From positions 183,541-247,540 of the forward strand of contig WACJ01000392.1 of NCBI GenBank assembly GCA_008973525.1: a DNA stretch of 64,000 bases, in the 5' to 3' direction. This DNA is from Stenopsyche tienmushanensis (lineage: Eukaryota; Arthropoda; Insecta; Trichoptera; Stenopsychidae). Within the stretch, counting starts at the first letter, position 1, and every line of letters starts with the position of its first letter. This document shows positions 32,746 to 44,309 of this stretch, one piece after another. Made by a program: the position numbers and the translations under genes. The notes beneath the pieces were generated by a model, which saw only the letters and a program-made list of their open reading frames with translations, did not search any database and was not told the DNA's origin.

Positions 32746-33235
32746 ATACTCCAGCCTCGTATAATACGGTTATATGGTTCCGTTAAAATGTCGTTTAATA
32801 CAAATTCGTGTTATACATGGTTTGAAGTTCACACAAAATTAGGATTTGCGTTCCAAAAAAATATCGAAGATATTTTATAAGGGTATCTACCTTATTTTAT
32901 TAAAATAAACACACACATTTACGAAATTAACTGAAAAAAATATATAATATACTTATTATTCTATATTTTCTATTCTTTTTTGAGTTCTGTTATGGGATTC
33001 CATCATCAGAGAATTCTGGAATATTTCTCGTTTTAGCCTTTGAAAATTCGGTAACAAGGGATTGTCTGCTTTTAGCGTATAAATCTCTGCGTATTTCATT
33101 ATAAGATTCCAAAATCTATTGTAATTATCTCTTGATTTTTAACCTTCTTTAAATTATAGGATCACTTTTTGTATTAAAAAAAAACTAATTTGATAGCCAA
33201 TTCTATGCCTATAAGTATTAAACTGACTACCCGGA
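32746..33235. other. AT-rich stretch without recognised gene
   Basis: Nothing recognised. Confidence 0.5.
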
Positions 33236-33712
33236 TTAACCCTTTGAGTAGTGAGCTAATTTAAAATCTTCATAGTCTTAGATGCTATATTTGCTTGTCC
33301 GCCACTTATCATCCGTACAAATCAAATTATCTGTCAAGATCGCAGCGGCGCATATGAAGCTTATATTTAACACTCTCGTCGGTCAACATGAATCGGTGTT
33401 GTGTCTCACGGAGCCGAAATTCGATAGTCGGAGGGGAAACAGAAGAAATAGTGATGCGATACTATAACGCACAATGAAATCGATTAATTATATCATTCAC
33501 ACATCATTATTAGTCGATAAATTTGGGTTAACGATCTATACAAACGTACAATGTACGCAAGAAGCTCTACGTCTCTGTCTTCCATGCATATATCCGATCT
33601 GCGCTACGTTTTATTCGTCTCTGTCTCTCTCCAGACTCAACGTACAAGAGTGCTCTTTCTGAATCACTGGAATTTGCTCGCAAATGCGCGATCATCCTAC
33701 CGTGCAGGTTAA
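33236..33712 (+). mobile_element. piggyBac-like MITE, copy A4 (longest)
   Basis: TTAA at 33236-33239 and 33709-33712. The left end is TTAACCCTTTGAGTAGTGAG, as in copy A1. The right part contains CGTACAAGAGTGCTCTTTCT and GCGATCATCCTACCGTGCAG before GGTTAA. At 477 bp it is longer than A1 and A3, including a segment (about 33330-33470) not seen in those copies. Confidence 0.85.
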
Positions 33713-34744
33713 TAATGAGCATTTTTTTAAAAATTTGTATTGTAAATATGATAAAATGTTGAACAAAACCGTGTTATACGAGGCCCTAGTGTACTTTAAC
33801 AAAAATGGTGTGCATTACAGTAGTTCAATAACTGCATAAACTGATTGGTTTGGTTCTATCCAAATGTACTTCCGCAGTTAAATTATCTATGTATATTTTT
33901 AAGATTTCAAATTACAGTATTTAATCTCCCAAAAAATTATTTTTATATGATTTTTGATAGATTTACATTAATATTTGAAAAGCTCAAAGTAACGCTACAA
34001 GTTAAAATATCCAGCTATTCTGACCAAATAATCGCTTCTACTGATTGGCAAAACATAGGGACCTAATGAGTTTGCGGTGGTGTTCCAGATCTCGGAACTC
34101 CTGCCGAGTCCAGAGTGATAACCGACTTCTAATAAACTGAACCCGACATTATGTATTCTCGCCGTTTCAAAACGGAATTTAAAGCTGGAAGTAATTTTTT
34201 TTAATAAAATCGCTCCAAAAAATAAAACCGTGCACCAAGCAGTGACGTGCAGTCGGTTTACTACCGGTGAGAACCTTTTACGGCTTTTCCATCGAATCCC
34301 AAAAATAAATGTTAGCATTAAGCTTACGTGCAGATGTTGGGGTGTTTTTTTTATTTTATTTTTGCATTGCTCTGAGCGTCCCACACAGGATTGAAAAGAG
34401 CAGAAGCGTTTTGAGATACTGTAAGTGATTTTTATAAACACATCATTTAAATGTCACCCCTTGAAACCGATATAACTATTTTAATAGGATTATATTGGAA
34501 GTTTATGAAATTAATATTTATATCAAAATAATTTACAATTAAGTGTCTGGAATCATGTAATATGAATGTTTTTATAACAAAATTCCTTATTAATTGTAAC
34601 ATTTTAAAACGTACTATAACAAGACCAAGTTCCTGGGCCTTTTTCTATCGGTCGCGATGCGGTGAGCGGTATGATAAAGGTGATCGGATGCTAACACAAA
34701 TCCTCGTCTTAATTATTATCTTTTATTTGCGGAGAAATGGGTTA
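33713..34744. other. Unassigned stretch with a 148-codon minus-strand ORF and a hAT-like end
   Basis: The minus frame 33995-34441 is the longest open frame here. It contains LLEVGYHSGLGRSSEIWNTT but no motif I recognise. At about 34236-34267 CAGTGACGTGCAGTCGG resembles a hAT-type terminus; no partner or duplication was found. Confidence 0.35.
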
Positions 34745-34905
34745 CAGCTATGAGCTTGTGGGAAGGACATCTTCCCGCAGCCAAGGCTATCTGATGGCTC
34801 CTCACTTCCTATGCCTCATCTACAAACGGGAAGCAATATACGAGCAAGAACTTAAATAGGTGTCGTTAACAAGACGCAATGTGTCCGCAGAAAAAAGTAA
34901 ATGTC
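34745..34905 (-). repeat. Divergent copy of repeat family L
   Basis: GGGAAGGACATCTTCCCGCA and GCAGCCAAGGCTATCTGATG correspond to GGAAGGACGACCTCCCGCAG and CAGCCAAGGCTAATCGATGA of the family L copies at 41-62 kb. GAGCAAGAA and GCAATGTGTCCGCAG continue the alignment. A shorter relative lies at about 48378-48415. Confidence 0.5.
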
Positions 34906-35938
34906 TCCATTCATTTAACAGCTTGAATCTAAATAAATTTATTGATTTAAGTTGATAAAGCTTTTTGGGCAAATTCGCTTAGCCCTTCATGGTATTTACT
35001 GGGGGAAAATGATATTTTCATTACTATTTATGAGGTAACTGCTCTCTTTGATGAAATTCATATCAAAATACTATTATTACATCAAAATTACATAGCTATT
35101 GAGCCCTAAGTTTGAAATATTCGGGTTGCGCGAACATCGGCGTGCATATTTCATCCGCTCTTCTATGAAAATCTGTCTATTTTCATTCAAAATTAATCCA
35201 CAAACTGTTGCCAAAAAAAAATCAGTTGAATAATCGGATATCCGTCAGCGATATTATGCGGTGCATTATTACCCCCAGGCTGCACTCGTTGCATCACAAT
35301 TCATAAATGCACGTAGCCGCGTATTAAACACCGATCATAATAGTTTCCAGCTCTGGTGTTATACGCTCAAATGTGAGTCTAATTTAGATTTCAGCTCATT
35401 AGCACATTTCTATTTAATAGGTTACAATTATGGAGCCTCAATTGGATTAGCACACAGCGCAAATGCAGTAATGTCGACACTAACACGCCATACAGTACCG
35501 TTCTGATGCCCGGGGCTCAATATTTTATGTTCGGCTTATTTGAAAATCGCGTGCATCACAATCGTGGCGTAAAGATATATGGTGGACGGAGATTCAGAAC
35601 CATGTTTTCTTGTTTGTCAATTTATCTTCGCCAGCAAAATACTGCCAAGGGAGTCCTATAGCCGGGATCACTTTAATCGAGTGAGTCTCGAGAGATCGAA
35701 TACTGGCGGTTGCTGCAATATAGGGATGCTCATATACCCCCAAGATTAATATTCATGCTATTTCAATTTTGTATTGACGATAATGATATACAACATATCA
35801 AATATACATAGTAATTGAAAATTAAATGCAATCTTTCGTTGTCATAAATATTTGTGTTTTATCTTCAACCAAAGAGTTTCCAACTGCGAGACTTTTCGTT
35901 AACGAGGCTGACATTAAAATGTTGATCCAATGATCCAA
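34906..35938. other. Unassigned unique-looking stretch
   Basis: No element ends. 35260-35720 is of mixed composition and unrepeated in the window (for example CACAATTCATAAATGCACGT), as expected for host non-coding DNA. No protein motif in frame 35261-35506. Confidence 0.4.
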
Positions 35939-36690
35939 TTCTAACTTTTTTTGTGCGGTAGATTTGTGCCGCGAATAATCGCACAAAAAAAGTTATGGCT
36001 TACATAGAAAAAATGAAGATGCGTTCCATGGATTTTAAAAATCGCATAACTTTGAAACGGATATATAAAATATACGCAAAATCGCACAAAAAAAGTTATT
36101 AAAAAATCGGGAAAACAATAAGGCAATTAAAAAATAACATTTTTGTTGTTTAAAAAAAAAATTTTTTGGCCTTATTTTTTGTGTTAATTTTTTTTAAATA
36201 TTTAAAAATTAAATTTGACATAAATCTGGTAGGAACAATAGAAGGTTATATAAAAAAAAGTTTGTATCCAATTTTAAGTAAATAAATTGATTGAAACTTG
36301 AGATATGATGTCAACCGTGTTGAAAAAAGTAGTTTCGAGAAAAACGCGTTTAAAGATTTCATTCTGGTAGGACCGGTTTATTTGTCGCCTCACTAAAATA
36401 GCTATAACTCCGTAAGTAATTGGAATTTTGAAAATTTCTTTGGAGAATGCTTTTTTCAAAAGTCGAAACATTGAAAAAATGCAAAAAAAAACAAACCAAT
36501 TTTTTCAAAATTCTTGACTAACATAATTTAAGCAGTCCAAAATTGTATTTTTTTCCAAATTTCGGTTAATGTTCATGATGTATTTTTTATTTTATCCAAA
36601 ATATTTCGGTACTTGCTCTTCATGGAATTAAAAAAAATTGCTTTAAAAAAACCGCACAACTTCAAAATCGCACAAAAAGAGGTTTGAATG
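35939..36690 (+). mobile_element. MITE with TTTTTGTGCG terminal repeats, copy M3 (long form)
   Basis: The left end CTAACTTTTTTTGTGCGGTA is degenerate. The right end GAGGTTTGAATG is followed by TA (36691-36692). It carries the TGCGTTCCATGGATTTTAAA and CGCATAACTTTGAAACGG blocks common to M1 and M4, plus a longer AT-rich middle. At about 750 bp it is the largest copy. No coding capacity. Confidence 0.72.
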
Positions 36691-36692
36691 TA

Positions 36693-37380
36693 CATTATCC
36701 ATCGCTTGTATAAGTAAGAGTCTATTGAATAATCTCTCAATAGACACCAAATAATTTTGAAATCATAAACAAAGCTTTTTTTAATACTTTTTGCTCGATT
36801 TTGCATTTGAAATTATTAAATTCTAAAGAAGGAAAGTATTTTAAAGCTGTGTTTATGCTTTGGGCTCCAAATGCATAATCCATCGCCGATGTAGAACAAA
36901 CATTCAACAAAGTACGGCTTATACCACCATACATATTTGATCCCATATTGTGCCTTATTTGTGCCATTGATTCTCCGAGTTGTAATGAAGTCTTAATTAT
37001 AATTATATAAATTCCAGCTCATTATATCGAAGAGAAGCATATGTATAACTAGAATATGTGAGACAGATATTATTTTTGTTTCAAGAATGTGGTTGGACCA
37101 TTGTAAGCCGAAATGCTTTCCTAGAATAGCTTACCCTAATATGTATATTATATTTGATACAAAAGAGCAAGAAGGCGACGAAAACTATCTATCAAATGAG
37201 ATGAAATGCTTTTTTTAAACAGATATCTTTTTAATAAACACAATTAAATCTTCCACTCAATTAGAATGGATGTAGGTACAATTAAACATATTTTTAAATA
37301 TATAGAAATAAGTGTATATTGCAAATTTAGTTTTCCTGAAAAGTTAAACATTTAAGCATTAGCGTCCGATCCTCAGTAGC
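36693..37380. other. Unassigned stretch with a coding-like minus-strand frame
   Basis: The minus frame 36737-36967 reads IRHNMGSNMYGGISRTLLNV, then CSTSAMDYAFGAQS. It looks more protein-like than most chance frames, but I do not recognise it and it ends inside AT-rich DNA. It may be a transposase scrap or a host exon. Confidence 0.3.
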
Positions 37381-37640
37381 GATGGGGCTCCGCAGCCCCG
37401 AGACGGACTTGCAGCATACGCGACAGAAATCCATATTTTACCTCCGACGGCCGATTCTTTGTCTCGACAAACATACAAACATCGATTTTTATATATAAGA
37501 TCTACTGCAAGTTAATTGTGCTATACTTATATTATTTGAGAAAGTGCAAACAATAAGTTAGAAAAGTTTTATCGCAATCGAATGAACGATATGGCAGCGC
37601 ATAAAATACGAACAAACAATTTTTATTTTTATAAATAAGA
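37381..37640 (-). mobile_element. Helitron-like fragments H9 (two adjacent 5' ends)
   Basis: On the minus strand one 5' end (TATATATAAAAATCGATGTT, then GTATGTTTGTCG) runs into a GC-rich body with GGGGCTGCGGAGCCCC (37385-37400), typical of other Helitron subfamilies. The second, 37515-37640, is a family H module (CGCAATCGAATGAACGATAT, GCGCATAAAATACGAACAAA). Neither has a recognisable CTAG end. Confidence 0.55.
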
Positions 37641-37724
37641 TTTGTGATATGATCATAAAACGCCCAAAAAATATGAAGAAAATAGTCAGATGGAGAAGAA
37701 AAGTCGCACATCTTGCCTAAGATT

Positions 37725-37865
37725 TTCTATGGAGAGAAAAGGCCCAGTTGTGAGATTACTGAGGTGACAGCGGGAAATAGACGTTCTCGCGGCCAAGACT
37801 ATCGGTCGACCCTCTTATATTTATTTTTGCGCATCTGCATTTGAACCTTGCGCACACGCAGATGG
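37725..37865 (+). repeat. Interspersed repeat family C, copy 2
   Basis: GGAGAGAAAAGGCCCAGTTG, GACGTTCTCGCGGCCAAGAC, TCGGTCGACCCTCTTATATT and TTTTGCGCATCTGCATTTGA align with 32575-32745. Confidence 0.55.
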
Positions 37866-37996
37866 GCAGAAAGAGACCACTTTTAATTTTTCGAATTACG
37901 TCTGTGACGATGAACTGTGGTTTCATATTGAATTATCATCAGTTAATGAGTTTTTTTATCAACATCATCAGCTAATAATGCATATCACCGTTATGG

Positions 37997-38004
37997 TACA
38001 CATG
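37997..38004. repeat. 8-bp target-site duplication (left)
   Basis: TACACATG, repeated exactly at 39258-39265. Confidence 0.92.
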
Positions 38005-38259
38005 CAGTGGCGTAGCTACCAAGGGGCTAGGCGGGGCAGTGCCCCGGGGCCCTCAAGCTCAGGGGGCCCTCTAATCCTTACCAGAAATCTCGATCGAACT
38101 GAACTTTTGGAAATTTCTCCCAGTTTCAAAATAAATTTGACAGGTTGCAACCAACTTTAATCATGACAACTCAGTTGAGAAAAAATCATAAGTTATGCCT
38201 AGGGAATTCCCCTAAATTCTTTCTGTAGGTTGGCAGTGTTGTCAATCACAAAAAAGAGC

Positions 38260-39127
38260 TTAACGCTTTCGCGCGCGGCATCATCATTTTAGCTCGTTTC
38301 CGTGAATCCGATTGCCGAAGACATTCATGAATACGTATTAGTGCTTAAGCCATCGCCAGAACACACAATGAGTCAGTTATTCTCTCTCGTGTTTGCCTCT
38401 TCACTTCACTAATCATTTTTGGTGATAACATTCCAGCGATAAGACCGAACTTTTATTGCCGTCGAAACATTTATCATCAAGTAAATCGATCTACACGTTT
38501 TTTTAATGTATTCTTTACACTTTTCAGTGATTTTCAACCATTGTATTTTTTTAATAATAAAACTATTTAAACCATCGCTAATACACACAATTACAATTTG
38601 AATGGGCTTTATTTTTACGACTCCATATCTATTCGTTTTTTCGATGAGTTGCGAGTGATATTTGGTTGTGATGCTTTATACATCTCTAGTATCGTGCCAT
38701 TTTGTATATATTATTTTTTCTTAACCATATGTGTTCTCCTTTTTTAATTTTCTTCTTTGTTATTTCTATTGGATTTCCTTTTCTATTTGCACGTAATGTC
38801 CCTGTTGTATGCGTATTTTTTTCTAATAATTTAGTAGATAATGATATATTATTATAAAAAATTTCCATAAAAACATGATGACCTTTGTGGAGAAATGGAT
38901 TCATCAATTTAAGTACACTGGCATCAATTTTGGTTTCTCTAGGTTCGTTGTCAAATAACCTTCCTCTATGTTTTGGATCCATGTTTTGTAAATGGTTTGT
39001 TTTTGTGTCTGGGAGCGCGGTAGGCATAGGACTAATCCGGCGCGAGGTTTAGGTTGAGCGAGGTTTATTTGCACTCATGTGCTGCAGCGACGAAGGGATT
39101 GACGATGTGCGCTCGCGAAAGCGTTAA
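38260..39127 (-). mobile_element. piggyBac-superfamily relic nested in hAT element
   Basis: TTAA lies at both borders (38260-38263, 39124-39127). The inverted ends are TTAACGCTTTCGCGCGCGGC (left) and TTAACGCTTTCGCGAGCGCA (from the right). The element is 860 bp between the TTAA sites, far below an autonomous piggyBac (~2.4 kb), and encodes a truncated minus-strand transposase. It inserted after the hAT MITE, because the hAT duplication encloses both. Confidence 0.92.
38686..39027 (-). pseudogene. piggyBac transposase, internally deleted
   Basis: The 113-codon frame contains VLKLMNPFLHKGHHVFMEIF then YNNISLSTKLLEKNTHTTGT and LRANRKGNP. This is the segment around the second catalytic aspartate in piggyBac transposases (D346, usually in a D-N-[FW]-[YF] motif). 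Here that motif reads M-E-I-F-Y, so the catalytic aspartate is replaced. An N-terminal stretch (MDPKHRGRLFDN region) is fused directly upstream, and the first and third catalytic regions are missing. Non-functional. Confidence 0.88.
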
Positions 39128-39257
39128 GTAGCTTAGCATTTTAAAAGTATTTGTATATTTCATCTTTTTATTTGATAAAACCTAATCAGTTTACATAGCA
39201 GTGGGGCCCCATTTTTTAATTTACCCCAGGGCCCTTGGTTACCTAGCTACGCCACTG

Positions 39258-39265
39258 TACACATG
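39258..39265. repeat. 8-bp target-site duplication (right)
   Basis: TACACATG, exact copy of 37997-38004. Confidence 0.92.
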
Positions 39266-40529
39266 TTGTGTCATTGGCCGTTGTAGTATCAAGGAAGTGA
39301 TATTTAATTTAAAAAATTAAAGTCGCTATTTAAATCTAAAAACATTTATCGTCGAGCCGTTGAGTAAAAATAACATCATGTGATATATTCTGAAGGGTTT
39401 AACTGTATACAGGTTTCCTATGCGGACGTAATATTTTTTAAAAGAGTTCATACGTTTAGAAGTTTCTTGGGGTAAAACTTGTAACCACCGACGTAACAAA
39501 TTGAATTTAAATGAAATTTACTCCATGCACGATGGGACTCTACCGCACACTTCCAAATTGTTCCCAACTTATTTCGGTTAAAACTTTCAAAGATAGAGCT
39601 CCAGATTGACATAATAGGATGGTAAGTCCACTCTCAATGAAATTTAATACGTATTTATAGAACACCTTCCGGGAAGAGGCCGCCCTTGGAGTGTTTGGAA
39701 TAAGCGAAGAGTTTGCCGGGATATTGAATATCGAAATTGAAAACCACGTATTCCAATTACGAAAGCGGGAAACAAATGTGTGTGTTAACGAAGGAAATGT
39801 GATTGCTACTGACGCACGTGGTTAACGAGGAAAGAGTTTCCTTAATTAAACCTTGTCGAACTCCACCCTACAACCCCCGACGTACGCACGTGTCTGAAAA
39901 ATAGACGTTGTAATAAATATTCTAAAATATCGTACATTTCGGCCACGTCCGCTTTTATAAATTGTTTGAATGATGCCAAAGTGCAGGGTGGCTTTGCGGA
40001 GTAACATCAACAATTTGGTGTTTGGAACTTCAATAAGATTTATGTGGAAATATGAGTCGAATATCTACTTTTATCCCTCGGGTGTGGAGAAGACTTCTTG
40101 TGGGAGGGTGGTGGAAGGATTCCGGTCCTTAGCTGGAAAACGTACAGCAGCATGGAAAGGAATACTAACGTGATCCAAACAAAAGCTTTTCCTTGCACTT
40201 GCATAGTGCAGAGCAAATATAAATCCGATGAAATCACAAAAAGCTTATACGAAAATTTCACATTAAATCGATTTTCAACCAGGGAGCGCATAAAACAGTA
40301 TCGATAAAATGATATGGGTTTATACAATATAATGTGTTTTTACGAGAAAATGCATTTGGTGTTTTCCTTTTTATCCTATGCTCGTTATCGTTCAAAGAAT
40401 ATCTATATTCTTCCATGTTGTAAGAAAATCTACAGTCACGGCCAAATGTTGCTCAATTCAGATTATTCTTTGAATATTCCATCGTCAAAATCAATTCCAT
40501 TAATATTTCTGTAATTTACGTGCGTAGTC
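39266..40529. other. Unassigned stretch
   Basis: No recognised genes or element ends. Overlapping frames at 39970-40514 have no motifs. Confidence 0.4.
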
Positions 40530-40855
40530 TTAACACATTACGTGCGGAGTCACACTGTGCACACCTGTCCCAAAACACGGGCAATCAAGTGATAAACATT
40601 TTTAATGTCTTTTCTTTAATTTGAGGCAGAGTCAATTGTAAATAAACACTGTCGATAGCATAAAATATTTGGTCATTTCTTTGTGTAAACAAACAACACA
40701 GTTGAAATCGAAATCATTATTAGGAAGCTCTTCGTCTCTGTCACCCGAACTGCGCTACGTTTTCTCTGTCTCTGTCTCTCTCCACGCTCAACATCTTCTT
40801 TCTGAATCACTAAAATACGCTCGCAATATTGCGATCATCCTCCTTTAGGGGTTAA
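40530..40855 (+). mobile_element. piggyBac-like MITE, copy A5 with a different left end
   Basis: The right end is family A (GCGATCATCCTCCTTTAGGG then GTTAA, 40852-40855). The left part of family A is missing: similarity starts at about 40622 (GAGGCAGAGTCAATTGTAAA). A TTAACACATTACGTGCGG (40530-) of piggyBac-end type lies ~90 bp to the left and may be the border, as in the composite copy A2. Confidence 0.65.
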
Positions 40856-41369
40856 TAACGTCTAACACTTACAAATAAATATTTTAAAGCATCGACATAA
40901 CATCGACATATTATACAAATTTGTATTTGTTTTTTTAAGTGTAATTCGATGTATAACGTAGTGTAATTCGTCATTAAAAAAACATGTTTTTGATTTGATT
41001 AGCATCTTATAGATGCTTCAGCTAATAGATGAGCATTTCTTTGCTCTGCTGACAACCTTCCTAGTTGAGATGTAATCCCTGTTTCAATTGTCTGCATTCT
41101 TTTTTGCACTCTTGGCCCACAAATGTTTATTTGGGTTAAGGTCGAGAGTTGTTTCTAGGACACCACTCTCGGTATATTTGTTTAGTTTATAAAGACACGT
41201 TGATGTTCTGTATTAAATCATGAAGATTTGACAAGAAAATAAAATGTGCAGACTATATACAAAATATTTCTAAAAACATGCTTTTTGGTCACACTGCGTA
41301 GTACTTGATTTTATAAAAATATTTTCAATAAATCTTCAAAAGTCAAATATTATTTTGAAAAACGTGTGA
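40856..41369 (-). pseudogene. Possible Tc1-like transposase scrap in AT-rich DNA
   Basis: On the minus strand at about 41000-41155 the frame reads LDLNPNKHLWAKSAKKN. This resembles the (P/S)DLNPIEHLW motif near the third catalytic residue of Tc1-type transposases. After a frame change, RMQTIETGITSQLGRLSAEQ follows. No other transposase parts or ends are seen. The remainder of the interval is unassigned. Confidence 0.35.
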
Positions 41370-41734
41370 TGTTGCTGGAAGAATGAATGGAAATAGACGG
41401 GCGTTGAATAGAAAGACTCTTCTCTAAATAACTATTAATTCCGCACGTGAGAGAGATCTGGCTGCAGGAAGGACGACCTTCCGCAGCCAAGGCTAACAAA
41501 GGACTCCGCTGACTCCCTCCTCAGTGTCACTACCCAACCGGCAACGGTGCACGCGCAAGAAGCGATACGTCAGCATGCAAATGCAATATCTCCGTAGAGT
41601 CACACGAGATGGCGCTGTTAAAATAACACATTACACATGAAGAAATACGGATGATGTCGCTGTTAATCTGGCGAATTTAATCTGCTCAGACTGACAGCGC
41701 TATTGCGTGGGGATGTTAAATCGCCTACGCTACT
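41370..41734 (-). mobile_element. Repeat family L copy 1 (possible solo LTR)
   Basis: The unit starts TGTTGCTGGAAGAATG and ends GCCTACGCTAC(T). Copies at 45.9, 52.8, 57.5 and 62.2 kb share GATCTGGCTGCAGGAAGGAC, GCAACGGTGCACGCGCAAGA and GAGATGGCGCTGTTAAAATA. In the reverse sense the unit runs TGTAGCGTGGGC...CAACA, with GGAATAAATAG about 65-75 bases before its end, as a polyadenylation signal would lie in an LTR. That supports a minus-strand LTR, but no target duplication is visible at this copy. Confidence 0.6.
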
Positions 41735-41786
41735 TTAGCTAATTAAACTATTTGAATGATCCATTATATATATTTTTTAAATACAA

Positions 41787-42233
41787 ACGAATACCCGGCA
41801 TGCGTTGCAATGCCATTAACGCTTAATAATAATTTGAAAAGAAACGCAGTACATGGTTTATTGCTTCAGGTCACATGTAGCGTGAGCCGAAGACCTGAGA
41901 TCCAAAACCATATGCACACTTGCTCTTATCTCAATGACCGACTTAGCCCCGCAGTCCAAAATTAATTTCACCAGACTTATATGCGCCAACATGGTGCATC
42001 CATATAATATTTTTACTATGCCTATGTTATTTCAGCAAGTGTAAACAATAGGTCGACAAAGTTTTATTGCAATCGAATTAACGGTATGGAAGCGCATTAA
42101 ATACGGACAAACAAATATTGATTTTTATATATTAGACTATATCTATGTTATCCGCGGAATCTTTAGCAATAAGTGAACGAAGTTTTATTGCAATCTGATG
42201 AACGATATGGCAGCGCATTTCGTACGAACATAC
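41787..42233 (-). mobile_element. Helitron-like element H10, longest copy with body and duplicated 5' module
   Basis: On the minus strand the order is as follows. First come two 5' modules (42233 down to about 42010) joined by TAATATATAAAAATCAATAT. Then TATTATATGGATGCACCATG and TTGGCGCATATAAGTCTGGT. Then a body with CATGTGACCTGAAGCAATAA and CCATGTACTGCGTTTCTTTT. Last is the hairpin GGCAT/ATGCC (stem around TGCAACGC) and CGGGTATTCG. The final CTAG is mutated. This copy and H13 define the full family layout. Confidence 0.75.
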
Positions 42234-43758
42234 AATAATTCATTTTGGGTCGAGACGATTTAAATTTGAATTTATTGATATAGGCAAAATTTTAACCACG
42301 ATCTAGATTTGAGTCCCAAAATTATCCTTAAACCAACCCAATATAAAAAAAACACTTCTTCGTGTAAATGAACTAATTGTTAGCTAAATGGATTGATCCT
42401 TGGATTCTTATTGCAGCCGTAAAAGTTCGGGTTCTGATTCAAACTGCGATTTTGTGACAAGCAATATACTCGTAGTCGAACAGATCCTGATTCGCACGGA
42501 TACTGTTAAAATTTATTTTATAATTTACTGAATAGATTGATTTTGAAATATTTTAACAATCATTATATAAGCTGAGCCTTTGTTGTGCTCTCATTTAATA
42601 TTATTTATTGAAGTTGGTAAGCTCAAAGGCACAAACTTATTCGCATAATCCGAATTTGTTGTTAAATTACGCTAAATTGTTGAATAATATTTAATTTGTC
42701 CCAGACTGTATCTTGTCGATATCAATTTGTCTATATTAGAATATTATGGCACAGAATTTAACCAATCGTCTAGACATGGTTCACACTGATGAAAACAAAT
42801 TAATGTATTTCGTGAATAGGGTTTATACACAGTGAAGTGAATATCAGCCGACCGAGGCTTTGAAGTCGAAATAGAAATGAAGTCAAATTTTGAGAGAAAT
42901 CTGATAATGATTCGAAATTCGACGAAAAATCTATTTGTAACACAAATTCGTTGCGTAATGATTTCATATATATTTTAATTTTATGCATAATTCATGTTCG
43001 AAATTTGTGAGACTAAAGACGGCCGATTGTGTGAGTTGAATACCTAAAATATTAACAATTGATGCAATTTAAAACCCAAATACACGGATAAATCCTTACA
43101 AAGGATTACAAAGGTTTTCATAATAGAACGATAATGGAAATGATCGACCAAGCTTGAAGTTAATCGACTAGTAATTGAAAAGCAAATTTACGTCTGAAAA
43201 ATATTTTAGATAATTTTCAACAATCGTCTCCGATGACTGAATACGTAAAAAAATTAAAAAGCATTTTATGACAAATTTTGGAAACTTATCAGCTCTCAAT
43301 GATATTTTTATGGAACGCTCTTCTATGTGACCGTATGAACACTTCTCCGCACTTTGCGCATTAAAAAGCTAATGTTGTATGATAAAACGTCTCTCGTGCA
43401 ATGACATGACTTAAAAATATTGTATATATTGCTAGCTACAATGAAGGCTTTACTGCTATTTCGTCTGCTCCATTAAATGACCAATGATCCGGAAACTTTG
43501 CTCCCTAATAAAACTCATTCGTCCCGTGTGAAAGCCAATAAAATTGGTTCCAAAAGTGATTCTTGCCGTGAGATGTGTCTTCATATTCGGGATTAGTCAT
43601 TAAGCTCTCTTTCTATCTCCAACAATTCCCAATTCTTCAACTATTTGTTCGCTTTGGGCGGTCATGTCTGAGAATAATAGGAGGAAATTATTGTTTGCAC
43701 AGCGTATTAATGGATTCATGGTAAAAGCTTCAAATGACTTATTGTATTTATTATCTAG
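42234..43758. other. Unassigned AT-rich stretch
   Basis: About 1.5 kb with no recognised element ends, repeats or protein motifs. Confidence 0.45.
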
Positions 43759-43985
43759 TTTTAATATATAAAAATTAATCTTTGTTCGTATTTAATGCGC
43801 TGCCATACAGTACATCCGATTGCGATAAAACGTTGTCAACATATTTTTTACAATTGCGTGAATAACATAGATATAGTAAAAATATTGTTTGTGTATGCAA
43901 TTTGTTATGTGAGACGTTTTTCGTATGCACTATGTTGGCTCATACTGGTATGGTGGTTACTATGTTAAATAAAGCACTATAAGCG
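43759..43985 (+). mobile_element. Helitron-like fragment H11
   Basis: Starts TTTTAATATATAAAAATTAA with one 5' module (GCCATACAGTACATCCGATT). Then come TAGTAAAAATATTGTTTGTG and CGTATGCACTATGTTGGCTC. Similarity extends to about 43985, also seen inverted in H7. No 3' end. Confidence 0.6.
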
Positions 43986-44309
43986 TCGATTTTTTATGTA
44001 TTTGTCAAGTTGTTGGTCTGAAAAATATATTAGGGAAGAAATCACTATGCCTAAATTCCGGGTATTTCACATTAAACTTCGCCCAAAGTCCGGACGATTT
44101 CGCAAGAAATTCATAAAATTTTAGTGGTGCCTACTAAAACGCGTACTACATCGATAACAGTGCATTTCAATATATAGTGCGCGCATCAGCGTGATAAAAT
44201 GCTTTATTGGATTATATAAACAGGCATTGATTAAATGATACGTAAACATACTAACAAAACATAAGGTTCCATTATTCGTTCAATTAGTTCATCGTTCTTT
44301 ATAAAAAAT
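43986..44309. other. Short unassigned stretch
   Basis: Nothing recognised. Confidence 0.45.

Larger units (their letters stand above)
38005..39257. mobile_element. hAT-superfamily element (CAGTGGCGTAGC ends) with nested piggyBac relic
   Basis: The inverted ends are CAGTGGCGTAGCTACCAAGG (38005-) and, from the right, CAGTGGCGTAGCTAGGTAAC (to 39257). GGGGCCC-rich subterminal DNA lies on both sides and a perfect 8-bp TACACATG duplication flanks the whole. The element's own sequence is only ~390 bp (38005-38259 and 39128-39257), a hAT MITE. The rest is the nested piggyBac relic. CAGTGGCGTA is a widespread hAT end. Confidence 0.93.

Noticed and set aside
34236..34267. CAGTGACGTGCAGTCGG as the start of a complete hAT element.
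   Set aside because: No matching right end or 8-bp duplication could be found within a few kilobases, so it is mentioned only as a possible end.
33995..34441. 148-codon minus-strand ORF.
   Set aside because: Crosses a hAT-like end and has no recognisable domain. Kept only as a remark in the unassigned interval.
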